Assembly (NCBI GenBank): GCA_965221605.1
Contig: CBDCSK010000015.1
Location: 1 to 64,000 of the forward strand
DNA length: 64,000 nt
From: Aldehydirespirator sp965221605
GTDB lineage: Bacteria > Actinomycetota > Acidimicrobiia > Acidimicrobiales > Aldehydirespiratoraceae
Reading direction: 5' to 3'
Shown: positions 33,903 through 42,139 of the stretch, one piece after another
Numbering within the stretch: the stretch's first letter is position 1
Layout: each line of letters starts with the position of its first letter
Position numbers and translations under genes: made by a program
The notes under the pieces: model-generated
Database searches by the model: none
Seen by the model: only the letters and a program-made list of their open reading frames with translations
Told to the model about the DNA's origin: nothing

Positions 33903-34412
33903 ATGAGCGGGCAGGATCCCCCTGGGTCGGACGGCGGCGATCCCCTGACCGGAGCCGCGCCGGTCTCGGACCTCGATCTGGACGCCACGGAGCGGCTCAT
34001 CGACTCATGCTTGGAGGCCGCAGCCGGCTCGAAGGAGGCGATCGCGGCGGTGGAGCGGGGCCCGGAGGGCTCCCGCCGCTGGTATGTGCGGGTCACAGGC
34101 GATGAGAAGGAGGTGTGGACGATCTGGTTCACCCTCGGCCAGCGCACCCTTCACTACGAGACGTACCTGGTGCCTGCCCCCGAGGAGAACCACGCTCAGT
34201 TCTACGAGCACCTGCTGCGCCGGAACCGGCGGCTGACCGGGCTGAAGCTCGAGATCGGCCCCGAGGACGCCGTGTTCCTTTCGGGCGCGACGCCTGTCAT
34301 GCAGGTGACTGCGGGCGCGCTGGACGGGATCCTCGGGTCGATGTACGCCGCCACTGAGTTGATCTTCCGTCCCGCCATGCGGATCGGCTACGCCTCCAAG
34401 TTCCGGGGCTGA
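33903..34412 (+). CDS. YbjN-domain protein (sensory/chaperone-like)
   Basis: A 169-residue protein. LDATERLIDSCLEAAAGSKEA, then WTIWFTLGQRTLHYETYLVPAPEENHAQFYEHLLRRNRRLTGLKLEIGPEDAVFLSG match the type III secretion chaperone-like YbjN fold. Linked genes downstream of mshA in other actinobacteria have this domain; the role is unknown, perhaps in stress. It lies 5 bp after mshA and is probably co-transcribed. No ribosome binding site visible. Confidence 0.85.
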   Translation: MSGQDPPGSDGGDPLTGAAPVSDLDLDATERLIDSCLEAAAGSKEAIAAVERGPEGSRRWYVRVTGDEKEVWTIWFTLGQRTLHYETYLVPAPEENHAQFYEHLLRRNRRLTGLKLEIGPEDAVFLSGATPVMQVTAGALDGILGSMYAATELIFRPAMRIGYASKFRG

Positions 34413-34677
34413 TCGGGTGGGCGCGACAGATATTGCAGCCCTGGATTTGATATGAAGGTGAGTATCAGCTATTTCGGATGTTATCCGGTGGAGATGGGGC
34501 GACATCTCGGGGAAGTTTTGGAGTCGTCCCCTCTCTGCCGGTGTTCCGCGTCGCCGGGATCCTCCGGCGTCGCCGGTGTTCGGATCGGCGGTGCGGCGGT
34601 GATAGACCTACCCGGGTCCGGGGAGGGTCCGCCCTGCCGGGACTACACTGCCAGCCGTCTATAGTCGTCGCCGAGGA
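34413..34677. other. Intergenic region with promoter for the respiratory operon
   Basis: No gene is convincing here. The first 80 bp are AT-rich for this genome; the rest has the repeated GTCGCCGG motif. TATAGT at 34660-34665, 12 nt before GTG 34678, is the likely -10 box of the cytochrome/nuo block, with GAGGA before the start codon. No -35 box is clear. Confidence 0.5.
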
Positions 34678-35139
34678 GTGCCGGTGGTCGCCTTCGCCCT
34701 GTCCATCCTGGTAACGGTTGCGCTGATGGGCGCCATCCTCGCCTACATGAAGCGCAGGCCGGTTGGGACCCCGGTCACCTGGGGCGAGGCCATGTTCGGG
34801 TCGATGATCGTGTTCTTCGGGATGTTCTGGGTCTACGGGGTGGTGCCCCACCAGTTCCTCACATGGGCCGACAACGAGCTCAACTGGCGCACCGACAAGC
34901 TCTTCGTGGGACCCGGGGGCATCCTGCGGGCTCAGGCGCAGGGCGGCAGCTTCCCGTTCACCATCACCTACGTGGTGATCCGGGACATCATCGCCAGCGG
35001 CATATACGTCGTGGCCGTGGGCCTCCACGTCTGGATGTTCCTGGTGTGGCAGAACCGGGGCAAGAAGGCCGAGGCCGCCGAGGCCGTCGAGCTGTCCAGC
35101 TTCGGACGCCCCCTGGTGCGGGAGGGTTCAGAGGCATGA
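34678..35139 (+). CDS. Membrane protein at head of cytochrome bc operon
   Basis: A 153-residue protein. Transmembrane helices lie near residues 3-22 (VVAFALSILVTVALMGAILAY), 36-58 (EAMFGSMIVFFGMFWVYGVV) and 101-124 (VVIRDIIASGIYVVAVGLHVWMFLV), with a charged tail. No family I know. Four bases overlap the ferredoxin gene (ATGA), so it belongs to the same complex or pathway. An anchor subunit that docks the ferredoxin to the cytochrome b complex is plausible but inferred. Confidence 0.75.
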   Translation: MPVVAFALSILVTVALMGAILAYMKRRPVGTPVTWGEAMFGSMIVFFGMFWVYGVVPHQFLTWADNELNWRTDKLFVGPGGILRAQAQGGSFPFTITYVVIRDIIASGIYVVAVGLHVWMFLVWQNRGKKAEAAEAVELSSFGRPLVREGSEA

Positions 35140-35552
35140 CCACCACCGACGCCAACCCCCCAATGCCGGAGTTCCGGGACGACTATGTCCTCCAGGAGGT
35201 GGACGCGGCCTGGCTCTCGGCGGCCGTCAAGCCGAAGCAGTTCATCCACATCGACCAGTCGGAGTGCATCATGTGCGAGGGCTGCGTGGACATCTGCCCC
35301 TGGAAGTGCATCTTCATGGTCACGCCCGACGCGGTGGACGAGGCCGTCGGCACCGAGCTGCCCGGCATCGATCCTGCCGACAAGGTCATCTTCACCATCG
35401 ACGACGACGTGTGCACCCGCTGCGCGCTGTGTGTGGATCGCTGCCCCACCGGTGTAATCATTCTCGGAAAGATGGGCGATCCTCCCGCGGGAGGAGATCC
35501 CCACCAGAGAACCAACTCCCACGGCTACGGCTACGGGATGCGCCTCGCCTAG
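35136..35552 (+). CDS. 2[4Fe-4S] ferredoxin in cytochrome bc operon
   Basis: A 138-residue protein with two clusters: C44, C47, C50, C54 (CIMCEGCVDICP) and C93, C96, C99, C103 (CTRCALCVDRCP), separated by a ~38-residue insert. The N-terminal 40 residues and the His/Gly/Tyr-rich tail are extra. It probably passes electrons to or from the adjacent bc complex and may feed complex I downstream. Such a ferredoxin inside a bc operon is not a standard part of QcrABC. Confidence 0.9.
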   Translation: MTTTDANPPMPEFRDDYVLQEVDAAWLSAAVKPKQFIHIDQSECIMCEGCVDICPWKCIFMVTPDAVDEAVGTELPGIDPADKVIFTIDDDVCTRCALCVDRCPTGVIILGKMGDPPAGGDPHQRTNSHGYGYGMRLA

Positions 35553-35601
35553 AGGCCGCAGCGGACAGACGACTCGATCCCACAGGAGATCCCCCACCCC
35601 G

Positions 35602-36396
35602 ATGGCCATCGACACAGAAGAGCGCAGGAAGCCGCTTCCGGAGCGCATCGCCGACCAGATGGGCACCCTGGCCGACCAGGTCCAGGGCTCGCAGGCCTGG
35701 ACCTCGATCTTCCGGCCCGGGTCGATCTTCCGCAAGGGCTACACCGACAGCCCCCGCAACCGGTCCTACGTGATCATGAACAGCGTGCTCTATCACCTGC
35801 ACCCGGTGAAGGTGAAGCGCCACGCCGTGAAGGTGAGCTACACCCTGTGCCTCGGCGGCCTGAGCTTCTTCCTGTTCATCCTCGAGACGGTCACCGGGAT
35901 CTTCCTGATGTTCTTCTACCGTCCCACCGCCGCTCAGGCCTGGGACGACATCTACACCCTGCAGACCTCGGTGACCTTCGGCCTGCTGGTCCGCAACATC
36001 CACCGGTGGGGGGCCCACCTCATGGTGATCACCGTGTTCCTGCACATGGCCCGGGTCTTCTACCACGGCGCCTACAAGCCGCCCCGCGAGTTCAACTGGG
36101 TGATCGGCGTGATCCTCCTGAAGCTGACCCTGCTGCTCTCGTTCACCGGCTACCTGCTGCCGTGGGACCAGCTGGCTCTGTGGGCGGTGACCGTCGGCAC
36201 CAACATGATGGGGTACACGCCGGTGTTCGGCGAACAGGTGCGCTTCGTGCTGCTCGGCGGGGTGGAGATCGGAACCGACACGCTGCTGCGCTGGTACGTG
36301 CTCCACGTTCTGTTGCTGCCGTTCGTGCTCGTCATCTTCCTGGCGGTCCACTTCTGGCGGGTCCGCAAGGACGGCGGCATCTCGGGACCGCTGTAA
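35602..36396 (+). CDS. qcrB: Cytochrome b, N-terminal (b6-like) subunit
   Basis: A 264-residue membrane protein. Four helices hold heme ligands: RNIHRWGAHLMVITVFLHMARVF (two His) and RWYVLHVLLLPFVLVIFLAVHFWRV (two His), with GVILLKLTLLLSFTGYLLPWDQLA between. The length ends after the fourth helix, so this is a b6-type split cytochrome b, as in Bacillus QcrB. Quinol oxidation needs subunit IV, which follows. Start ATG 35602 lacks a strong ribosome binding site. Confidence 0.93.
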   Translation: MAIDTEERRKPLPERIADQMGTLADQVQGSQAWTSIFRPGSIFRKGYTDSPRNRSYVIMNSVLYHLHPVKVKRHAVKVSYTLCLGGLSFFLFILETVTGIFLMFFYRPTAAQAWDDIYTLQTSVTFGLLVRNIHRWGAHLMVITVFLHMARVFYHGAYKPPREFNWVIGVILLKLTLLLSFTGYLLPWDQLALWAVTVGTNMMGYTPVFGEQVRFVLLGGVEIGTDTLLRWYVLHVLLLPFVLVIFLAVHFWRVRKDGGISGPL

Positions 36397-36422
36397 GAGG
36401 CCGAGCGGGTAGGGAGCAAGCG

Positions 36423-37214
36423 ATGGTGGAGATTCCCGAGCATCTGCGCAAGCGGGCCGAGGAGGCCCGGGCGAAGGCGGAGGCGGCCAAGGCTGCGCAG
36501 GCCGGCCCCACCGCCGGCGACGACGCCCCCTCCGAAGCCCAGCAGCAGGCCGCCAGCAAGATCCCGCCCCACCTGCTGGAGCGGTCGAAGGCGGCTCGGG
36601 CTCAGGCGGGCGGAGGAGCCGCCGCAGCCGGGGCGGAAGCCGCCGCAGCCGGCGGCGGGGGAGTGGCTGTGGCCGCCCCACCCGCGGCCCCGGACTCGGC
36701 GCCGGTCACCGGCCCCGGCGGGCACACCCAGCGCCTGCTGACGGTGGTCAAGTCGGGCTCGATCCAGGACGTGAAGTCAAAGCCCCAGGACAAGGTGCAC
36801 GTTTGGCCTCACCTGCTGGTGGTGGAGTTCGTGGCATCGCTCTTCATCACCGCATTCACTCTGATCTTCTCGATCTTCGTGAACGCCCCGCTGCTGGAGC
36901 TGGCCAACTTCAACCAGACTCCCAACCCGTCCAAGGCGCCCTGGTACTTCCTCGGGTTGCAGGAGCTGCTGACGATGTTCCACCCGATGGTGGCCGGCGT
37001 GACCATTCCCGGCATCGGTCTGCTGGCCCTGATGCTCGCGCCCTACATCGACAGGAACCCCTCCAAGAGGCCGGAGGACCGCAAGTTCGCCATCAGCCTG
37101 ATGACCATCCATCTCATGTTCTGGGCCGTCCTGGTGATCATCGGCTCGTTCTTCAGGGGACCAGGCTTCAACTTCGTGTTCCCCTGGCAGGCAGGACTGT
37201 TCTTCGAGCTGTGA
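36423..37214 (+). CDS. Cytochrome b subunit IV-like (QcrC N-part/PetD-like)
   Basis: A 263-residue protein. An unusual ~100-residue Ala/Gly/Pro-rich, hydrophilic N-terminus (HLRKRAEEARAKAEAAKAA repeated in style at HLLERSKAARAQAG) precedes three helices. NPSKAPWYFLGLQELLTMFHP is the quinol-site motif of subunit IV/QcrC. The membrane part equals PetD, and the long cytoplasmic N-terminus may bind the ferredoxin or complex I; that is inference. Unlike Bacillus QcrC, no cytochrome c domain is fused. Confidence 0.9.
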   Translation: MVEIPEHLRKRAEEARAKAEAAKAAQAGPTAGDDAPSEAQQQAASKIPPHLLERSKAARAQAGGGAAAAGAEAAAAGGGGVAVAAPPAAPDSAPVTGPGGHTQRLLTVVKSGSIQDVKSKPQDKVHVWPHLLVVEFVASLFITAFTLIFSIFVNAPLLELANFNQTPNPSKAPWYFLGLQELLTMFHPMVAGVTIPGIGLLALMLAPYIDRNPSKRPEDRKFAISLMTIHLMFWAVLVIIGSFFRGPGFNFVFPWQAGLFFEL

Positions 37215-37275
37215 CCATGGCAACCGACCCCGGACTCGCGGCCGGCCCGCCCGGCCTCTGGCAAGGAGCCCCCCG

Positions 37276-38145
37276 ATGATCTATGTCGCCCTGGCCGTCC
37301 TAGCGGTGCTGGCCATCGTCGCGGTCCTGGCCGCGGTCCGCAGGCGCCAGTCGGACGCGGCCATCGGCATGCTCTCGCGGGAGACCCGCAGCCGGGACCG
37401 GTCCTCGGCGGTGCTGCGAGCCGAGGCGCCGCCCACGGGCCGGGAGGTCGAGAGGGCCGCGGCCGCGGCCCGCGCCGGCGCGCTGGCGCCGGTCGACACC
37501 GGCGGCCCGCCCGTGCCCTACGTCCCGCCCGATCCCGAGACGATCGGGGTGAGCCGCCGCCAGTTCTTCAACCGGACGATCGTGATGCTGATGAGCTTGA
37601 GCCTGACCGGCTTCGGTGTGGCCTGCATCGCGTTCCTCTGGCCCCAGGGCGCCAGCGGCTTCGGCTCCAAGATCAAGGTCGGCCTGGTGAGCGACCTGCT
37701 CACCGAGATCCGCGACAACTCCGGCTTCCTGTACAAGCCCGAGGGCCGGATGTGGCTGACCGAGTACCCCAACGGCGCAGTGGAGAAGGCTTCGGCGACC
37801 TATACCGCAGCCGAGCTGGCCGGGATGACGGCCGGCCAGCAGCTGGGTCTGGACGGAGGCATCGTGGCGCTCTACCAGAAGTGCCCCCATCTCGGCTGCC
37901 GGGTGCCCGAGTGCGTGACCTCGCAGTGGTTCGAGTGCCCGTGCCACGGCTCGAAGTACAACCAGGTGGGAGAGAAGCGCGGCGGGCCCGCTCCCCGGGG
38001 CATGGACCGTTTCGCCACGGAGATCACCGCCGACGGCTCACTCGTGGTCGACACCGGCACGATCATCCAGGGCCCGCCGATCGGCACCAACACCACCGGC
38101 CAGGAAGCCGAGGGGCCGAGCTGCCTCGGCCAGGCGAGTCACTAG
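37276..38145 (+). CDS. qcrA: Rieske [2Fe-2S] protein
   Basis: A 289-residue protein. Two hydrophobic segments lie near residues 2-20 and 102-122, the second preceded by SRRQFFNR, a Tat-like twin-Arg pattern. Cluster ligands: CPHLGC at 203-208 and CPCHGS at 221-226 (two Cys, two His). The Rieske cluster moves between cytochrome b and cytochrome c. Tail rich in Gly/Thr. It belongs to the bc operon. Confidence 0.94.
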   Translation: MIYVALAVLAVLAIVAVLAAVRRRQSDAAIGMLSRETRSRDRSSAVLRAEAPPTGREVERAAAAARAGALAPVDTGGPPVPYVPPDPETIGVSRRQFFNRTIVMLMSLSLTGFGVACIAFLWPQGASGFGSKIKVGLVSDLLTEIRDNSGFLYKPEGRMWLTEYPNGAVEKASATYTAAELAGMTAGQQLGLDGGIVALYQKCPHLGCRVPECVTSQWFECPCHGSKYNQVGEKRGGPAPRGMDRFATEITADGSLVVDTGTIIQGPPIGTNTTGQEAEGPSCLGQASH

Positions 38146-38181
38146 TGGCTCGCACCGACCTGTAGGAAGGCCGCCGCGCCA

Positions 38182-39441
38182 ATGGTCCTCGCCGCCTCAA
38201 CCCAGAGAACCATCGGGTTCGTCATACTCGGCATCGTCTTCATCGGGTACGTCGTCTACCTGATCCTCAACTCGCGCTCGGCCCGCGACGAGGTCGGAAG
38301 CGAGATCGAGCTCGCTCCCAACCGCAAGCCCTACCTCGAGGACGAGGAGCTGGAGGGCACCAAGCTCGACAAGTCCCTGCTGGCCGGGCTGGCCATGCTG
38401 GCCATCATCGGAGTGGGCCTGCCGCTCTACTGGCTGGGCGAGCCCGGACGCCACGAGGGCCTCATCTCCGACACCGACCGGATCTTCGCAGACCGGGGCG
38501 GCGAGCTCTACGTCGGGGGCTCCGACTGCCAGCGTTGCCACGGCGCCGAGGGCACCGGCGGCTCCGCGCCGTACACGCTCACCGACGCGGAGGGCAATTT
38601 CGTGTCCACGGTGGCGTGGACCGCCCCGGCTCTTAACACCGTGCTGTCCCGCTTCAGCGAGGACGAGGTGCGCCATGTGCTCAACTACGGCCGCAACAAC
38701 GTGATGCCGGCGTGGGGCACCCCCGGCGGCGGACCTCTCACGCCTCAGCAGGTCGACTACCTGATCTACTACCTGCGCCGCATACAGATCCCCGAGTCGG
38801 ACCTGCGCGAGATCGTGGACGGCGGCATCCGCGAGGGCATAGCCGAGCATCTGGGCGTGGCAGCCGACGACGGCGCGGTGGACGGGTGGCTCGGAGCGGT
38901 GGATGCCGCGGTGGAGGAGGCCCGGGCCATGGCTCTGGCCGCCGACCAGTCGCTGGAGGGCAACGCCGAGGCCATCCGCCGAGCCGGCCTCGAGCTGCTG
39001 GCGTCGGGCCAGGCGCCCGGCAGCGAGCTGTACCGGAGCTACGGCGAGATCATCTTCAACAACCGGGCCGCGGGAGGCACCTACAGCTGCGCCCGCTGCC
39101 ACACCTACGGCTGGTCCTTCGACGCCACCACCGACGGCGACGACAGCATCGATGGCCACGCCGGCCCGATCCTGGCGGCGTACAACACCGGCGGCGGCTT
39201 CTTCGGTCCCAACCTCACCGGCGGCAGCACGCTGGACCAGTTCGAGACCGCGGAATTGCACGCCGACTTCATCTCGGCCGGCCAGAGCATCGGCCAGACC
39301 TACGGCCGGGGCGGCTCGGGCGGCAACGGCCAGATGCCGGGCTTCGGTCCCCGCACCGACGACGACTTGGGCGTGGTCTACCCGGCCACCCTCACGCAGG
39401 ACCAGATCGACGCCGTCGTCGCGTTCGAAAGGAACCTCTGA
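38182..39441 (+). CDS. Membrane-anchored diheme cytochrome c
   Basis: A 419-residue protein. Hydrophobic segments at about residues 11-29 and 66-84 anchor it. Heme sites are CQRCH at residues 116-120 and CARCH at 303-307, with probable axial Met in NNVMPAWG and GQMPGFGPR. The two heme domains are separated by ~100 residues of helical spacer. It replaces the diheme QcrC of actinobacterial bcc complexes and would donate to an aa3 oxidase not in the window. Confidence 0.93.
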   Translation: MVLAASTQRTIGFVILGIVFIGYVVYLILNSRSARDEVGSEIELAPNRKPYLEDEELEGTKLDKSLLAGLAMLAIIGVGLPLYWLGEPGRHEGLISDTDRIFADRGGELYVGGSDCQRCHGAEGTGGSAPYTLTDAEGNFVSTVAWTAPALNTVLSRFSEDEVRHVLNYGRNNVMPAWGTPGGGPLTPQQVDYLIYYLRRIQIPESDLREIVDGGIREGIAEHLGVAADDGAVDGWLGAVDAAVEEARAMALAADQSLEGNAEAIRRAGLELLASGQAPGSELYRSYGEIIFNNRAAGGTYSCARCHTYGWSFDATTDGDDSIDGHAGPILAAYNTGGGFFGPNLTGGSTLDQFETAELHADFISAGQSIGQTYGRGGSGGNGQMPGFGPRTDDDLGVVYPATLTQDQIDAVVAFERNL

Positions 39442-39488
39442 GATGCAAGCGTTCCGTGTCGTCGTGCTGCTGGAAGGGTGTTAGGTAG

Positions 39489-40520
39489 ATGGAAGCGCTC
39501 CATGTGATCGCCGGATTGGCCTGGGATCCCGAGATCCGCGGCTTCATGGCTGTGTTCGCGGGCGTGATCGTGCTCATGGGCTCGGTCTGGCTGCTGCTGG
39601 CTCTCAACACCGGCACCCGGTTGGGCACGCTCATCTCCGCGGCCGGCTTCTTCGGCTGGATGGTGATCATGGCCCTCGTGTGGTGGATCTACGGGATCGG
39701 CTGGGCCGGCGACGCGCCTACCTGGCAGCTGCGGGAGATAAATGTCGGCGACCTCGACGCGGCCGCGCTGGACCAGGCCCGGGCGTTGCCCGACGCAGTC
39801 GAGTTCCCGTCCGCCTTCGAGTTGACCGTTGATTCCGATGATCCGGTGGCGCACGCCGAGTTCGGCATGGTCACCCGCGACTCGCTCACACCCGATCAGA
39901 CCGAAGGGCTCACCACCGAGGAGATCGACGAGCTGGTCGCGGACGAGCTGGCTCGCAACCGGGCTACCACGCTGTCGGAACTGGCCGCGGTCTCGCCGGG
40001 AGTGATCTCCGCCGCCGAGGCATCGGGCCGGCTCAACTTCGGCGGATGGGATCTGCTGTCCACCGCCGAGGCCGGCGATGCTCAGGCCTCCGCAGTGGCG
40101 ATACTGCTCGAGAGTCCCGACCTCGCGTTCACCACCCCGGACGACTTCAAGCTGCTCGACGCCTACACCATCGGCGGCAAGCGGGGCCTGCCCGACGATC
40201 CGAACCGGTGGGACCGGATCTGGACCCAGGTCCGCACCGCCCTGACCATCACCCACCCCACCCGCTACGGGCTGGTGCAGGTCCAGGAAGTGATCGATCA
40301 GACCCTCGTCCCCGGCCAGCCGCCGCCCAGGCCCATCGTCGACGAGTCCAAGCCCGTGATCTCGGTGATCATGATCCGTGATCTGGGCAATCTCCGCCTC
40401 AAGCCCGCCCTGGTGGCCCTCGGCTCCCTGTGCATTTTCGGCGCTCTGTGCCTGTTCCTGCATGAGCGCGACAAGTTGGCCTGGCGCCAGCGAGAGGCCG
40501 GCACGCCAGCCGGCACCTGA
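39489..40520 (+). CDS. Respiratory-operon membrane protein, unknown
   Basis: A 343-residue protein. Two N-terminal helices (residues ~18-40 and 46-70) and one C-terminal helix (about 304-322, LVALGSLCIFGALCLFLH) surround a ~230-residue soluble, acidic domain. No cofactor motif is seen. It follows the cytochrome c gene and ends 3 bp before nuoA, linking the two complexes in one transcript. It might be an assembly or bridging factor for the bc complex; inferred from position only. Confidence 0.75.
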   Translation: MEALHVIAGLAWDPEIRGFMAVFAGVIVLMGSVWLLLALNTGTRLGTLISAAGFFGWMVIMALVWWIYGIGWAGDAPTWQLREINVGDLDAAALDQARALPDAVEFPSAFELTVDSDDPVAHAEFGMVTRDSLTPDQTEGLTTEEIDELVADELARNRATTLSELAAVSPGVISAAEASGRLNFGGWDLLSTAEAGDAQASAVAILLESPDLAFTTPDDFKLLDAYTIGGKRGLPDDPNRWDRIWTQVRTALTITHPTRYGLVQVQEVIDQTLVPGQPPPRPIVDESKPVISVIMIRDLGNLRLKPALVALGSLCIFGALCLFLHERDKLAWRQREAGTPAGT

Positions 40521-40523
40521 GCC

Positions 40524-41027
40524 GTGCTCGGCCAGTACCTCCCGCTGCTGGCGCTGTTCGTATTGGCCGCGCTGTTCGCGGCGGGGAGTTTCGTGGCATC
40601 GGGACTGCTCGCGCCCCGCCGGCCGACCGTTCCCAAACTGGATCCCTACGAGTGCGGGATCGTGCCCTCCCGGGAGACGCCCGAGCGCTTCCCGGTCCGA
40701 TTCTTCCTGGTGGCGATGATCTTCATAGTCTTCGACGTCGAGATCGTGCTGTTCTATCCCTACGCGGTGGCCCGGGGAGGGCTCGGACTGTTCGGGCTGG
40801 TGGCCCTGCTGGTGTTCACCTTCGCGGTGTTCGAGTCGTTCGTGTACCTGATCGGAGCGGGAGCACTCGAATGGGGGCCGGCGTCGAGGCAGCGCCGCCC
40901 CACCGACGACGCGGGAGCCTCGGCTGCGTCCGGCGACCCCATGGTGTCGGAGACCCGGACCGCTCGCAGCACCGTGCGCCGGGTGGGTCTCGAGGGCCGC
41001 CTTCCCGAACCGCAGGAGGTGGCCTGA
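40524..41027 (+). CDS. nuoA: NADH-quinone oxidoreductase subunit A
   Basis: A 167-residue protein with three helices and the family motif PKLDPYECGIVPSRETPERFPVRFFLVAMIFIVFDVEIVLFYPYAV. The C-terminal ~50 residues form a hydrophilic tail longer than usual. It is a membrane subunit at the quinone-site junction of complex I. Its stop overlaps nuoB (TGATG). Start GTG 40524. Confidence 0.96.
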   Translation: MLGQYLPLLALFVLAALFAAGSFVASGLLAPRRPTVPKLDPYECGIVPSRETPERFPVRFFLVAMIFIVFDVEIVLFYPYAVARGGLGLFGLVALLVFTFAVFESFVYLIGAGALEWGPASRQRRPTDDAGASAASGDPMVSETRTARSTVRRVGLEGRLPEPQEVA

Positions 41028-41620
41028 TGGGGGTGGGCAGCCAGCTTGAGGAGCTGCGGGAGCGCGGCCTGGAGGGCATCCAGCACAACTTCATGACGGC
41101 CAGGCTGGAGAGCCTGGTCAAATGGTCCCGGGCCCGCAGCTGCTGGCCGGCGACCTTCGGCCTGGCCTGCTGCGCCATCGAGATGATGGCCACCGGGGCA
41201 GCCCACTACGACCTCGCCCGTTACGGCATGGAAGTGTTCCGGGCCTCGCCCCGCCAGGCGGACCTGATGATCGTGGCCGGCCGGGTGTCCCAGAAGATGG
41301 CTCCGGTGCTGCGCCAGATCTACGACCAGATGATGGAGCCCAAGTGGGTCATCTCCATGGGAGTGTGCGCGTCCAGCGGAGGCATGTTCAACAACTACGC
41401 GATCGTCCAGGGCGTGGACCAGGTCGTGCCCGTCGACGTGTACGCGCCGGGATGCCCGCCAGGCCCCGAGACGCTGATGCACGCCATCTTCACGCTCCAC
41501 CATCAGATCACGTCGGGGGAGCTGCTGGCCCGCCGGGCCGCGGCCGGCGACGGCGGGGCCGGCCTCGTGGTTGAGCAGCTCGACGGCCAGACGGCCACCC
41601 GCACAGTCCGCCATGCCTGA
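41027..41620 (+). CDS. nuoB: NADH-quinone oxidoreductase subunit B (N2 cluster)
   Basis: A 197-residue protein. Cluster N2 ligands are visible: two adjacent Cys in LACCAIEMMA, Cys in GVCASSGGMF and in PGCPPGPE. It hands electrons to menaquinone. It ends with a hydrophilic extension of ~30 residues (RRAAAGDGGAGLVVEQLDGQ). An inverted repeat separates it from nuoC. Confidence 0.97.
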   Translation: MGVGSQLEELRERGLEGIQHNFMTARLESLVKWSRARSCWPATFGLACCAIEMMATGAAHYDLARYGMEVFRASPRQADLMIVAGRVSQKMAPVLRQIYDQMMEPKWVISMGVCASSGGMFNNYAIVQGVDQVVPVDVYAPGCPPGPETLMHAIFTLHHQITSGELLARRAAAGDGGAGLVVEQLDGQTATRTVRHA

Positions 41621-41637
41621 GCCGTCGTCCGGCTGCC

Positions 41638-41688
41638 CGTTCTGTGTGCAGTTTCCTGTCGTATGACCGGGTCTCTGCACACAGAACG
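41638..41688. repeat. 14-bp inverted repeat between nuoB and nuoC
   Basis: CGTTCTGTGTGCAG (41638-41651) and CTGCACACAGAACG (41675-41688) pair perfectly around a 23-nt loop. It is not followed by a T-run, so it is not a typical terminator. The right arm ends 4 nt before ATG 41693, so it may fold over the nuoC start or stabilise mRNA ends. Confidence 0.75.
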
Positions 41689-41692
41689 CGCG

Positions 41693-42139
41693 ATGGACGG
41701 GCAGGGGGTGGTGCATCCTTCGCGGGCTGACTGGTGGGAGACGGCCGCGGCGGCCCGAGCCGGCGGATTCGACCAGCTCATCGACCTCACTGCGGTCGAC
41801 TACCTGACCTACGGCGTGCCCCGCGACCTGCCCGAGGACGTGCAGCCGGAGCGCTTCGAGGTGGTGGCCAGCCTGATCTCGCATGAGCGCCGCGAGCGGC
41901 TACGGCTGCGGGTGCAGATCCCCGCGGAGGACGCCACGCTGCCCACCCTGTTCGATCTTTGGCCGGGCGCGGAGAGCCTCGAGCGGGAGGTGTACGACAT
42001 GTTCGGCATCACCTTCGAGGGTCATCCCGACCCCTCCCGGATCCTGATGCCCGAGGACTGGTCGGGCCATCCGCTGCGCAAGGACTATGACGCCGGCGCG
42101 ATTCCGGTCCAGTTCAAGGCTGCTTCGAACGTCAGGTGA
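41693..42139 (+). CDS. nuoC: NADH-quinone oxidoreductase subunit C
   Basis: A 148-residue protein. GGFDQLIDLTAVDYLTYG and the end motif AESLEREVYDMFGITFEGHPDPSRILMPEDWSGHPLRKDY define the subunit. ATG 41693 is preferred because a hairpin arm ends just before it; ATG 41663 lies inside the hairpin loop. It is a peripheral-arm subunit. The stop overlaps the nuoD start. Confidence 0.94.
   Translation: MDGQGVVHPSRADWWETAAAARAGGFDQLIDLTAVDYLTYGVPRDLPEDVQPERFEVVASLISHERRERLRLRVQIPAEDATLPTLFDLWPGAESLEREVYDMFGITFEGHPDPSRILMPEDWSGHPLRKDYDAGAIPVQFKAASNVR

Noticed and set aside
34452..34664. 70-codon ORF in the gap before the respiratory block
   Set aside because: No ribosome binding site, no family, and overlaps the likely promoter region.
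39443..39484. 13-codon ORF (MQAFRVVVLLEGC) between cytochrome c and the next membrane protein
   Set aside because: Could help translation coupling, but too short to support as a gene.
41663..41692. Upstream ATG 41663 as nuoC start
   Set aside because: It lies in the loop of a 14-bp inverted repeat and adds residues without family support.
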